Below are positions 9,964 through 21,755 of a DNA stretch of 53,405 nucleotides, piece after piece (position 1 is the stretch's first letter; each line of letters opens with the position of its first letter). The DNA lies in contig NW_006767453.1 of the NCBI RefSeq assembly GCF_000264995.1, forward strand, positions 251,626-305,030, read 5' to 3'. The stretch comes from Punctularia strigosozonata HHB-11173 SS5. Lineage: Eukaryota; Basidiomycota; Agaricomycetes; Corticiales; Punctulariaceae. The translations under genes were made by a program, and so were the position numbers. A model generated the notes under the pieces. The model saw only the letters and a program-made list of their open reading frames with translations, was not told where the DNA came from and did not search any database.

Positions 9964-11658
9964 ATGGCCTCTACCTCGTACAACACCGACATCGACGCCC
10001 TGCCGCGTCCGCAGGATGTTGGTATCCTCGCCATTGAGATGTACTTCCCCCGCAGGGTGCGTCGCGTCGTCTGTTCGTTCCGTGGTATCCATTTTGAACT
10101 CTAGGTAAACAGTGCATCTCTGAAGAGGACCTCGAGGTCTTCGACGGCGTCTCCAAGGGCAAGTACACCATCGGCCTCGGCCAGAAGAACATGGCGTTCT
10201 GCGACGACCGCGAGGACATAAACTCCTTCGCGCTCTCTGCCGTCTCCTCCCTCCTCGACAAGTACAACATCGACCCCAAGTCCATCGGCCGCCTCGAGGT
10301 CGGCACCGAGACCATCATCGACAAGTCCAAGTCGGTCAAGACTGTGCTCATGGACCTCTTCGCCGCCTCGGGCAACCACGACATCGAAGGCATCGACTCG
10401 AAGAACGCGTGCTACGGCTCTACCGCCGCGCTCTTCAACGCCGTGAACTGGATCGAGTCCAGCTCCTGGGACGGCCGTAACGCCATCGTGTTCGGCGGTG
10501 ATATTGCTATCTACGCGGAGGGCGGCGCCCGCCCGGTCGGTGGTGCCGGCGCCTGTGCCATGCTCATCGGACCTAATGCCCCCCTGGTCCTCGAACGTCA
10601 GTGTTGACCCGCTCGCTCCATTATGATGCACCCGTGATTAAGGTTTGACCGGGATCTATTAACAGCCGTCCACGGGACTTTCATGTCCAACACCTACGAC
10701 TTCTACAAGCCGAAGCTCGACTCGGAGTACCCCGAGGTCGATGGCCCGGCCTCCACGGTCACTTACGTCGACGCGCTGGACCACGCATACAGCACCTACC
10801 GCGCGAAGGTCGCCAAGTTTGCGAAGCTGCACGGCACCTCGAACGGCTACACCAACGGGCACTCCAACGGGTCCAACGGTCACGCCAACGGCGACGCGAA
10901 CGGCTTCGCCGACGGCGTCAAGCCTCCCGCGCCCAAACCCGCGTTCAGCATCACCGACGTCGACTACTCCGTCTTCCACTCGCCCTACGGCAAGATGGTG
11001 CAGAAGGGCCACGCGCGGATGTACTACAACGATTTCCTCCAGGACCCGTCCTCGCCCCGCTTTGCGGGCGTGCCCAACGCCGAGGCGTTCGCGTCCGTTC
11101 CTCGCGCCAAGTCGCTCACCGACAAGACGCTCGAGAAGGCGTTCATGGCCGTCGCCAAGGCGGACTACGCCGCGCTCGTCGAGCCTTCGATGCACTGCGC
11201 GAAGCGTTGCGGGAACATGTACACCGCGTCGCTCTACGGCGGTCTATCTAGCTTGGTTTCAGCCGTCGAGCCCGCGGAGCTCAAGGGCAAGCGGTTCAGC
11301 ATGTACGCGTTCGGCTCGGGCTGTGCGAGCAGCTTCTTCGTCATCAAGGTTAAGGGCGACACGACCGAGATCCGGGAGAAGCTTGATCTGTTCAAGAGGC
11401 TCGACGCGATGAAGGTCGTGCCCTGCCAGGAGTACGTCGACGCTCTTGCGGTGAGTGCTCAGCCTTTCGTTTGCGGCCGTCTTCCCCGTGATACTCAATG
11501 CTTGGTTGCTTTTCCAGCTCCGTGAGAAGAACCATAACGCCGGCTCCTACATCCCGAGCGGGTCCATCGACAACGTCTGGCCCGGCGCGTTCTATCTCGA
11601 GGAGATCGACGACAAGTACCGCAGGAAGTACGGCCGCGCACCATCCGCCACCGCATAA
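9964..11658 (+). CDS. erg13: Hydroxymethylglutaryl-CoA synthase
   Basis: Condenses acetyl-CoA with acetoacetyl-CoA to HMG-CoA, the second step of the mevalonate pathway to ergosterol and other terpenoids; cytosolic. Exons 9964-10056, 10113-10596, 10666-11450 and 11518-11658 give 500 aa. Signatures: [28 protein letters not shown] with the acyl-carrier cysteine at C131, [18 protein letters not shown], and VFHSPYGK with the catalytic histidine at H297. The last exon codes [17 protein letters not shown]. Between the two catalytic regions, residues about 251-276 form an Asn-Gly-rich insert ([17 protein letters not shown] and on) that is not part of the usual fold and explains why the histidine sits some 30 residues later than in animal enzymes. 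All introns carry standard sites, and the gene looks functional. Confidence 0.95.
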
Positions 11659-11937
11659 CCGTCTGGCATTCCGCATCCGCACTGCCAATGTTCTTTTCCC
11701 ATTTCCCTGCACTTTCACTTAATTCAATCACGATACTGCATGGATTCGCTTTGGGGATGATTGATCTTTATTTACACGGCATTAGAATGTACTCATAGAA
11801 ATACCTTAACGCGCTGATGATCCCACGACCCGTTCATAGATACTACTTTACATTCAATCGTCATCAGTGCTTCGAGGACGTTGGGGAACATGACAATGAG
11901 GATGTGAACTGCATTATACAGGTGGGCTCCTTGACTC

Positions 11938-14907
11938 TCAGCTCATCTCTAGCAAGGCTTCGATGCTTTTCCCGAGATCGCCTTGATTCGCCTCTAACAC
12001 CCACTCGATCACCTCGTTATCGGTGCCCGGGAACATCTGCACGAGCGTCTCCTTCGCCGCGATAGTTGCATGCTCATGTGCCCTGTCGATCTCGGCTTGC
12101 ATGCCCGCAAAGTCGAGGTTGGGCGTCGGCGTGCGCGACACATCCGTCCCTTGGCCCTCGACAGCGAGTAGCTCCGACTGCGCGAGGGACTGTACGCGCG
12201 CCGGGAGCGGCTGCTGCTGCTGGAACGTCGGCTGGGGTTGAGAATGGTAAGCTTGCGAAGGGCCGAGGGCCAGCGGCTGGTGAGTGTACGGCCCCGCTGG
12301 ACCGGGCCGCGTCGGCGTCTCGTCGTAGAAGCCGCCGCCGGGGGACGCGGTTCCAGAAGCAGACGACGGGATGCGTCTCACCCGCGGCTTGTACGGCGTC
12401 TGGTACTGAACGTCCGGGCCCGCCCCAGCCGGTGTCTGCGGCGCGCTGCCCTCCGCCGCGCGGCTCTCCCGCCCGATCTCCCACGGCGCGAACGGGCCAG
12501 GGAGGTAGCTTCCCAGCTTGCTTCGCCCTTCTTGTTGCCCCTGGCCTGATGACTGGCCGACGGGGGCGGTGACGCCGTCGACGACCTCGTTGAAGATCCG
12601 TCCGATCGCGCTGAGCGGCTTGGAGATGGTCCCGCCCGCTTCGCGAAGTAGCTTGCGCGCGTCTTCGGCGAGGGCTATGCCTGGACTGGGCAATGCGAGG
12701 GGTGTGGCGGCTTCTTCTCCTAGGTGAGGCGAGGACGGGTGGGCCGAAGGGGTATTCGGAAGTGGGAGGGGCGCGGGTATTGTGCTCGGGGTGCGAGACG
12801 GCGTGGAGCGTCCGGACGAGCTTGTGGATCCGGATTGAGAGCCGACTGAAGTCTTGAGCTCGGGCGTGCTTGGTAATGCCGAGATCGCGGCTTCGACGTT
12901 GCTGAGTATAAATGAGAACCAACTCGGACGTGACCAGAAGAGGACGAGCATTACCGTTCGAACTCTTCCTGTGTGATGTTCGACAACGATGTGTGGTCCA
13001 TGGTCTCGATGAATGACACGGCGCCCATCTGCAATGCATCACATAAATTCGCAGTCGATGGTGGATTGACTGACACTAACCAAGCTGGATAAGTAGTATC
13101 CCGCTTCGCTCTGGAGCTTCGACGGGTTCCGGAAACGGTTGATAAACCTATGCATTTCTTTAGCGACGTTATACATCTCGAAACTTGATACGAAAGTGAA
13201 CGCACTCGACGTTTGATAGCAGATGCTCCGGATTAGCCTTGAGGACCACGAAGATCAATATTGGAAGGAACGAGTCGGCGCCTTCTTCACGTTTCATATG
13301 CCTTATCAGACCTATTGATACGCCATGCACAACATAATAGCAAACATGCAGGGGAAGAAACACGGCAATGAGGATGAGTACAGTAGAACGGGCGCGTGGA
13401 ATACGGCGAACCGAATATGACCTTGCAACAGTTCAGGATACAAATGAGCTTGTCACGAGGAGCTTTATAATGGTTGATCTTGAGCAGTTCTGTTGACATT
13501 ATTGTATCTAGGTCAGCCCACACACTACGCGGATGCAAAGTATGTTCACCTTGCTCAGCGAACATCATGAAGCCTCCAGTGCCTTCGCCTTCGGGTACAT
13601 CCAAGTGTTTTGGTTCGATCCAGCCAAATAACGCAATTCGCTGTGATAGTATGCGGTCGCGTTCCAAATCATCGGATGTGACTGGCCGAGGAGGCACCGA
13701 GGCAGCTATATGCGGAGTAAAGGTACTACAAACCTTGTGAGTCGAGAAACGCTCAATGTATCAGTTCGCTCACTAGTCATAGAGTCTGTTCATGACGAGT
13801 TTCTCCATCCCTTCGAGAGCGTTATCGAAATCCGCATCGGACGCGTTTCGCCATACATCGGTTTCGCGCATTTTCCCAGCGATGAACTATCAAAGTGAAA
13901 AGGCAGTACATAAGCTCCAACATATTGCGAGGTTACGTCGGGTAAATGCTCACGTTAAGGAAGTCGTGGATCAACTTGACCTGATCGTTCACGGTGAACG
14001 TCCGTTTCGCAAAGTTGCTCAAGAATCTGGTAGATAATAACCCGGTGAGAACGCCACATTGTCCGCGAGAAGCAGAGATGACATACGACCGTAAGTACTT
14101 CGCAACCGGTTCTGCACCTTTCATCTTCATTTGATCGAGGAACTTCTGGAAGTCGAACTCCTTCTCTTTATCCTTGTCCTTGTCTTTTTCCCTCCGTATT
14201 CGGGCACCACCTGGTAGAGGAGACCCGTCTCGTGATGGATCCGGCGAGCCATCGGTACTATTGGAGGCAGAAATTCGCGGAGAACCGGGCAGGGAGGGAT
14301 TCCGTCTCTGTCGGGCGGCGAAAGAGGATATTGTCGAGGGAGAAGGTACGGAGGTGGCGGTGTCCATCGAGCGCGGTCGTTCACGCTGACCGCCGCGGGT
14401 AAGGGGGAGAGCGAAGGTGCGTGCTAGGGCGGTGAGAGAAGGGAATGGGGAGCTCGGCAGGATGGAGGACGAAGGTGAAGTTGAGGGTATTTCGTCGAGC
14501 GTGGGGAGATCCAATGCGGCTGGCGGATTCTTCGGTGGTGGGGGAGGTGGATGGCCTTCTGAATGTGTCCAAGCATCCCGGGCGTCCCTTTCCTCTTGGT
14601 TTGCGAGAGGATCGAACTCCTGCAATACCTCATCCGCGGCTTTGTGGTGTTGGGGAGAATCTTCGTCAGGTCGAACGGGTGTAGCGAAGCCGGAGGGCGT
14701 TGAAACGTCGTATGCGACTATGGGTTGTGCATGCGGCGTTGTATCGGTCTGGATGTCCGGATTTGGGGTGGTTTGCCATGGGTTGGGCTCCGGTGTACCG
14801 ATTGTATCTGACGCGTTCTTCGGGGATGATATCTTCAGCTCGTCCAGTGTATCTTCGATACCCTGTGTATTCGGAAGCTCATGCGAGATAGCGTGTTCTT
14901 GGTCCAT
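11938..14907 (-). CDS. vps9: Vps9-domain Rab5 guanine nucleotide exchange factor with CUE domain
   Basis: Activates Rab5-type GTPases (Vps21/Ypt5) in the endosome and vacuole route; the CUE domain binds monoubiquitin. Eight exons: 14907-13954, 13886-13774, 13725-13550, 13489-13412, 13311-13206, 13147-13081, 13028-12955, 12901-11938; 843 aa. The N-terminal third is disordered, Pro/Ser-rich, with a KDKDKDKEKE run. A helical bundle follows (FDFQKFLDQMKMKGAEPVAKYLRSY), then the Vps9 core (APRDKLICILNCCKVIF; then GADSFLPILIFVVLKANPEHLLSN; then SEAGYYLSSLMGAVSFIE). After a second disordered stretch the CUE domain closes the protein (ETLVQMFPGTDNEVIEWVLE). This order matches yeast Vps9 and its basidiomycete relatives. 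The gene is convergent with HMG-CoA synthase; the 3' ends are 279 bp apart. Confidence 0.93.
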
Positions 14908-16273
14908 GATGAACGACGATGCAGGTTACGATCATGTGGATTGGTCGGATACTTGGCTCCAGTCGTCCTGTCCAGGCTGCGCGCTGCGGAAAGCAGCGTC
15001 TAACCTGACTTAACCTTGAGTATCAAACGGCCTAGATCGTTAGCTTGTCCGTATTTTCGGTGAAATACGCCGATGAAGGACGAACGGTGCCGGTACACAA
15101 ACAGATGTTTGAGGCAGGAGACAAGGGAATGGCACATGGTGGTCCGTGGAGCATTTCGCGTCGTGCGACGGAGCGAACGCCGACTTCAACCGGAACCTCC
15201 ATCTCCACCGTCGAGGATCTCGGCTGGTATGCACCATATTTCCTCTACGCTAGGCAGCATTTTGGATTGGTATGGAACTTCATCCAGACCTCCTTCACCA
15301 TGCCACTCATCCAAGGACAGACGACTGGACCGATCTGACTGAGCTGCCGATTACCTTTTCTTCCGCCTAAGCTGCCATCCTTGCTTTCTCCGAAAGATAT
15401 CATACGCATGATACGCATCGTATACGCAAAAATATAAACTGTATACAATATCCCTATCCCAGTGGGATGGACCGCGATTCCGGAGATCCAAGCTCACACG
15501 ACTGCGCTCAACCAGCTGATCGTCCCATCCTCAGGCTATCTATTGAATCCCTCTTGGAGGTTGCGCTTACCCGTGACCCCAATGCAGCCATCTGTTTCGC
15601 AGGCGACCTATTCATTTGCTCATCGACATTCCTCGTACTTTTTCCGCGTGGACGATTCCTGCTGCAGCTGCCGACCTTACCTTTGCACTAAATGTCAGAA
15701 TCTTCATAGGCGATGTTTGCTTGCCAACTGCTCTTTGATGCTCATTTTGTTGCATATTCTTTGTGGCTCGAGAGCTGCCCGCTCGGACGATGCGGCGCGT
15801 ATGTTCACACGTCCATCGTACTCCGCAGGGCTGACGGTATGCATTGACTAGGAGCTTGTTTAGATCGGGTGACAATCGTACGCATTGCATTGACCATTCT
15901 TCCTGGAGGATTCGAAGCATGCTCCCGCAGAGGAAGGATCGAAAAATATCATATCGCCTGGCATGCAGTTTGTGGACTTGGTGCTTCCCATTCAGCGGCA
16001 TATCCTTCTCTATCCTCATCCCAGGGTTGGCAGCTTCACACAGCCATTGGAAGTCGAAACGATGAGTACCCTCTCGCGCGCTGCGGGAGAAGGAACTGCT
16101 GCCATGCCTGAGCTATCGAGTGCTGTTGAAGAAGAAGAAGCCAGCGCGATGTGCACGTCTCGATTTGTGTACTTAAGCTTGCCTCGCATCGTTGCATGCC
16201 CGATGCTGGCCAGCCCTCGCACCATCGTCTCTAGACCACAAAACTACCAAGAGCGTACCGGTGTCTCTTCACA
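14908..16273. other. Intergenic between vps9 and a double-BTB gene
   Basis: This 1.37-kb divergent region holds no recognised gene. Several short frames are present but have no family features. Around 15400-15450 an AT-rich part has repeated CATACGCATGATACGCATCG-like words and a TATAAACTG patch. The promoters of both flanking genes must lie here. Confidence 0.4.
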
Positions 16274-17941
16274 ATGGTAGCCGACGAACTTGACGCGACA
16301 GTACTCACGGACAGCCAGTCTGCCGATAACCCTACAACGGCTGCCTGGCCTTTCGACGATAGCGACGCAGATCTGATTATACGCTCCTCCGATGGAGTTC
16401 AGTTCCACGTCCTTCGGAAGATCATGTCGATCGCATCCCCCAATTTCAAATCTCGCATACAGGCACTCCCATCTATCTTGGATGGAACCCCGATCCTGGA
16501 GATCCCGACGCCAAGCGCGACGCTGGATCACGTTCTGCGATTCTGCTATCCCGTAGAACCCCCCGCTTACTCTAGCATCGAGGAGTTCGAGCCTGTCCTA
16601 AAGCTTGCGCTAGCCTACGAGCTCAAGCTCGCCATCATCATACTCACGGAACGCCTGCGCACGAATCTCAACGGCTTGACGTGGGATGCGCTTGCAGTCT
16701 ACGCATGTGCATGCAGACTCTCCCTTACCGAAGAGAAACGTCTGGCCATGCATCTGCTACGCGGCAGATCCCCGGAAGATCTAGACAACGCCATGTTCGA
16801 TGATATCCCTGCAACGGACTATATAAACCTCCTCAGATACAATCGCAATCCATGGTGCGACTCCTTTGACGCCGATAATGCAGTTCAGGAGGGCGCCGTC
16901 AGCGTTCCGGCAATTCGGCCAGCGCACCACCCCTTCGACGATGTCAACGCAGATGTCATCCTGCGGTCCTCGGATAACGTCGATTTCCGCGTCCATAAGT
17001 TGATTCTGTCGCTCAGTTCTCCGTTCTTCCGTGATATGTTCACTCTACCGCAAGCACCACTGGCGGATGCGAAGGATGATCCAACGGATCGGCCGGTGGT
17101 GCATATGATGGAAGATCATGTCACGTTGGACGACATTCTTCGGCTCTGCTATCCCCTTACCTCTCTGACCTCTATTAAGAATTTTGATCGGGTGTATAGC
17201 GCCTTGAGTGCGGGGATGAAGTATGACATGCTGCCAGTGGTCGAGTTGTTGCGCCCCCTGCTCCGCGGTTGTGCAAAGGCAAATCCCGGAGGCGTTTACG
17301 CGATCGCAAGATCCTTGGCTCTCGATGATCTCGCTCTCGCAGCCGCGAAACTGGCTCTTGAAAAGAGTCTTCCCGAGCTGGAGGTCTCTCCACAATGGCG
17401 ACATGTCTTCGCGGGAGAATTCCGTCGGCTTCAGCATTATCACGCTGCGTGCGGCGCGTCAGCTGCAGATGTCACTGCGTGTTCCATTGGACAGGCACCT
17501 AGCTGGTCTTCACAGAGCACACAGCGGTGGATGTACCACGATTGTATCTGCGGGTTCACCAAGAAACATAGAAAGAAGCTCTTGTCAACAGCTTCTGGTT
17601 GGGAAGACTGCATGTCGAAAACTGCGGACCAACTGCGGATCCGCCCCGCTTCACCTGCCTCCGTCACAACACTCGCGAGCCTATGGAATAGCGTGATTGA
17701 CACAGAGTCGTTCAATTGCGTTGCTTGTCGAAGCAGCCTGCCAACGTGTCTTGCGGAGATGCAGACATTCTGCACAGAGATGACAGCTGAGATACAGCGC
17801 AGACTGGACCGAGTACGTATACGCCGATTATATATTGATTCGTGCATTAGCTCACTCGTCTTCATGGTGTAGATTCCTTTTCCTCCCGATACATCAAGCA
17901 CGCAGATGGCACGAGAGCCGCGCCGATACTACCGTTACTAA
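16274..17941 (+). CDS. Double-BTB domain protein with CxxC pair (family member 2)
   Basis: Probable ubiquitin-ligase adaptor with two BTB units in one chain, 535 aa. Exon 1 is 16274-17812; a 60-nt intron leads to a 69-nt last exon (17873-17941). First BTB: DADLIIRSSDGVQFHV...LDHVLRFCYPV (about residues 30-100). A helical middle follows, then a second, better conserved BTB: NADVILRSSDNVDFRVHK...SPFFRDMF...LDDILRLCYPL (about 220-300). The C-terminal region carries CICG and CVAC pairs and the EMTAEIQRRLDR helix. The first BTB lacks the canonical His-Lys (VHK) of the second, so it has probably diverged in role. It is a paralogue of the gene at 19781; a divergent F-box gene lies between them. Confidence 0.82.
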
Positions 17942-18153
17942 CTTGGCATCTGTTACGAAAGAATCACTAAAGATGCCGTATGCGCGCTGCAGGCCTCGCA
18001 GGGCTGCCTTATAGCGACCGTGTATATTGGTATCTTGAGGTATAATATGCAATGGCGAGGTGCAGTTGATGGACGAGAATGCTGTAGATCGCGCTTTCTC
18101 GTCTTAGGGACTACGTGTCGTTTAGGTCGGGGCTGCCATCCAGAATTGTCCGA

Positions 18154-19534
18154 TCAAATGGCTCCCGCGTTGTAACAAAGGCTCGAATAGCTTTTGCGTC
18201 TTTGCTCTCGATTCAGGCGAATTTCCCTTAACTGTTCCATCCGCTTGATCAGGAGGTCGGAGATTTTGGCCCATTCTATGGATGAAATACCCTTCGTTTC
18301 TGTTTGTTTCTGAGTGTCTGGACGAGCCTACCTCTCTCCGTCAGTGCTTTCCTTTGCTTCACCAACGTCTCTTCGCGCAGGAGGTAGACTGTTTCAGGAT
18401 CCGCGATTTCTTCTCCCCAACCCATCTTCGTCAATCTTTCCATAATTCTACGGTGCACGGTAAGCGTCTTGGCACCAATGACGATATCCCGGACCCACTC
18501 TGTATACCTCTGCTGACGGATCGCAGCAAGTTCTGTCGCACGAACAGTCGCCCGAAGGTCCGACCATTTCTCGCAGATAACGGCATGCTGTACGCGTCAT
18601 AGGTGAGAAGTCCCGATGAGGAGCGGTCACGATATACCTCCTCGATACGCTGCAGCCGTTCCTTTTGTTCCCGCTCCCATCTGACGAGCCCCACCATGTC
18701 TGGGAGGCGTTTCGTGCGCTCCTTCTGAAAATCGTCGTGATCGGATTTGAGGCATTGATAGTACGAATGACCCGCACAATGCACGACTGTCGGCGTTACA
18801 TTGGTAAGCATCGAACGGATTGTTACCACAATTTCTTACCCGTTGTGCGACGAGGTACTGGTATTGCATTCTTGGTCGGGATAATGCGTATTCTATTCTG
18901 ACATGAGCAAAGTATGCTGACGAGCTCGTCTTAACGTACTCGTCATTACAAGAGGCGCATGTACGGCATCGCAATCGCCAATCAATCTTGCGTATATTGG
19001 GACGGTTGCAGAACTAGGACTCCGTCAGCAGCTGAAAATTGCAGAAACTATACGCCATCTCACCGAGCATAGTGGCGCGAAGGCAAGACGAGCATATTGA
19101 GCCTCATTCATATCCGGAGGTAGACCAGGCATGTCCGGGACGTTGGCGAAGGCGGACTTCCATATGAACACGGAGGAGCGACTCATGAGTAGCGAGTTGA
19201 AGTCTTTGGATGTCCAAGAGAGGTACAGAATGTCCAACGGCTCCAAATGCGAAAAAATCTACACGGAGCTGGTAAGCACGACGCCACATGAGGAGGGCCT
19301 TGAGCGGTGTTCGAACGCTCGCACCTCCGCCATAACGTCAATCGGAAGCATCACAAGTCCTGCAAGCCGGCCTTTGACCTTCATTCGCTTCATCTTCTTC
19401 TGCGGTTTTTCTGGTTCAGCATCGTCGTCATCTTCGGTTCTGCCAGCGCACGCCCTTCGGCGTTTACTTCGGCGCAAACTGGTAAAGGTCAATACCGGTG
19501 CGTGATAGGTATCAGATATGTTTACTCACTTCAT
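18154..19534 (-). CDS. F-box protein with Cys-rich zinc-binding region
   Basis: Predicted SCF ubiquitin-ligase substrate receptor. Exons by splice motifs and frame: 19534-19530 (ATG plus two bases), 19478-19325, 19258-19064, 19013-18936, 18897-18840, 18786-18638, 18587-18332, 18275-18154; 338 aa. The N-terminus is basic and acidic (KRRRACAGRTEDDDDAE, KKMKRMKVKG). The F-box follows: LAGLVMLPIDVMAEIFSHLE, then PLDILYLSWTSKDFNSLL and a FIWKSAF-type tail. CSFC and CRTCASC motifs then suggest a zinc site, as in other agaricomycete F-box proteins, followed by charged helices to the C-terminus. The 5-nt first exon and the 38-nt fourth intron are unusual and less certain. It shares a 246-bp divergent promoter with the double-BTB gene at 19781. 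Confidence 0.72.
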
Positions 19535-19780
19535 ATCAATCCTTGTTGTGTTCAGAGAAGACGTTGCGTCGATATTTCTGAACGTCCTCCAGGCGCGAAG
19601 GTGTAACCCCTGAAAACGCGTCGCGTTCAGCGCGGGATCCACCACGTGCCTGGGGGTGGCACGTAAGGGCCTGTAACCTGTTCACCCACTGCCGTTTGCG
19701 CCCAGCCTCAGCCCGTTTCTGGCGACATCGGTGCTGCTGTACAAGTTCCATCATAACAGGACTGAGCAACGACCTGTCTC
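19535..19780. promoter_or_regulatory. Divergent promoter between the F-box and double-BTB genes
   Basis: Only 246 bases separate the F-box start (19534, minus) from the double-BTB ATG (19781, plus), so they probably share control elements. I see no clear TATA box. Co-expression of an F-box and a BTB protein would fit a joint role but is inference. Confidence 0.4.
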
Positions 19781-21312
19781 ATGGCGAAGTCGATGACACG
19801 GCCGCATGCTAAAGCCGCCCGACGGGTGAAGGTTTCATGGCCGTTCAACGATCCGAATGCCGATCTGGTCCTTCGCTCCTCCGATGGCATCGAATTCTAC
19901 GTCTTCAAGAACATCTTGTCTATCGCATCCACGCCTCTCAAGTCTCGCATCGAGATCCTTCCGCCCGTTGCGGAAGGGATCCAAACCCTAGAAATCCGGT
20001 TGTGTAGCACGACCCTAGATCAGCTTTTGAGGCTCTGCTATCCAGTCCTGTCCCCACGCTTCTCCAGTGTCCAGCAGATCGAGCCCGTGCTGAAGGCCGC
20101 GATCACCTACGATGTACACGCAGCTATCGATGTGCTCGTTGAGAGCCTCCGATTGAACCCATTTCCGTGGGATCCTCTCCAAGTATATGCATGCGCATGC
20201 CGTCTTTCCCTAGCTCCTGAAGAACGTATAGCAGCAACGCTGCTGAAATCTAAAACTATCGAGGTCATCGACACCGATGTGGTTGACGACATCCCAGCAG
20301 TTGACTACATACGGCTGATCAAATACGTCAGCATCAAGGATGCAGTGTTTGATGAATTGCCTTCCCTGCCTCTCGAGGATTCATGCACCGAATCGCCAGT
20401 CGACATCCAACCCCGCACGGCATCCCCTCCATTCGATGAGGAATCAGGTGGCGACGCCATCCTACAGTCCTGCGATTCGATTCGGTTCTACGTCTACAAG
20501 GCCATCTTATCTTTAACCTCACCCTTCTTCCGTGACATGTTCACATTACCGCAATCTGAGGACGTGAACAAGGAGACGCCGGTGGTCTGCATGGCAGAAC
20601 ACAGCACAGTCCTCCATGACCTTCTTTCGTTGTGTTATCCTCCGCACACTACGAAGCTCGCTTTTACAGAAGATATAGGGAGATTGCGTGATGTGTTATC
20701 CGTGGCCCAGAAATTCGACATGCAGACCATCATTTCGATCTTGCAGGATCATCTCTCCCGTCATGCACAAATTGATCCTGGCGGGGTGTATGCCGTCGGG
20801 AGATCGCTTGGTATCCAGGACCTTTCAGAGGAAGCTGCGAAGCTATCTCTGCGATTGATTATCGAGGAAGTGGAGGGTTCTCCTTACTGGCGATACGTTC
20901 TCGCAGCAGAATATCGGCGACTGCGGCGTTATCACTTCGCATGCGGCGTGGCAGGTCAGTACGTTGCGATGGTCCAGGGTGTGCCCAGCTGGTACTCCTT
21001 AGGATCAGAACGCTGGTTGGGCTGCTGCGTATATCCTGCGGCGTACATGTCGGACAGACGGATGATGCTACGAGATCGACCCGGCGATCCTGCCATTACA
21101 AGTTTCGAGCAGTTCTTGCGTCACGCGGCATCCCAAACAGATGGACTGTGTCGGAGATGCTCTTCAGATTTGGATAAGATGCAAGTGTTTTGCAATGACT
21201 TCGGAACAGAGATACATCGACGAATTGACGAGGTGCGCTGCGTTATGCGGCATTTGTGTCGCCGTGTATTATACTTATGATCCCTGTCCCGCAGGTTCCG
21301 TTGTCCGGATAA
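19781..21312 (+). CDS. Double-BTB domain protein with CxxC motif (family member 3)
   Basis: Paralogue of the gene at 16274, 489 aa. Exon 1 is 19781-21232; a 62-nt intron leads to an 18-nt last exon (21295-21312) coding only VPLSG and the stop. First BTB: NADLVLRSSDGIEFYV...LDQLLRLCYPV. Second BTB: GDAILQSCDSIRFYVYK...SPFFRDMF...LHDLLSLCYPP. The middle YACACRLSLAPEER stretch is nearly shared with member 2 (YACACRLSLTEEKR). In the C-terminal part the second CxxC is kept (CRRC) while the first is reduced to CCVYP, so the putative zinc site may be altered. The end FGTEIHRRIDEV aligns with the same helix in the other members. Confidence 0.82.
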
Positions 21313-21755
21313 GAGAGCATGAGATCAATGCGGTTGGTCATTGGTGTGTGTGGGATTTCATGGTGACGCACAGCTTAATCCAGTCCGGCCAAGTGCCTAG
21401 AGTGCGTGTCTCGTCTGGCGTTCAGCGAACGGGATCTGGCAGACTTAGAAAAATTACTGGATTGATCGTACGTCTGAACGATGATACATAACTAGGCATA
21501 GTACAGTCATACCTGCGATGCTACGAGGTAATGGTATATGCGGAGTTGTACCAATTTGATGTCGAGTGGGGGATCCTGCTACCTACAAATACATTCACTA
21601 TGCTTGACTGTCCCAAGACCCGGGAGGCCGAATATATATATGAACGCCCCCACAATCGGGTTCTGGGCAGTGAGTTGAAATAACCCGAGCTGGACTTAGA
21701 AGACGCGTTCTGAGCAAAGAAAACGGGATCGATGTATCGTCCGTAAGGGGCTCAC

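Noticed and set aside
10659-11195. Long minus-strand frame opposite HMG-CoA synthase
   Set aside because: Shadow of the GC-rich coding strand; no domain, and the plus-strand protein is unmistakable.
12074-13042. 322-codon second minus frame overlapping vps9
   Set aside because: Arg/Pro/His-rich shadow frame; the CUE domain and splice pattern lie in the other frame.
14600-14640. B-box-like GTTCGATCC on the minus strand
   Set aside because: It codes part of the Vps9 protein and no tRNA fold surrounds it.
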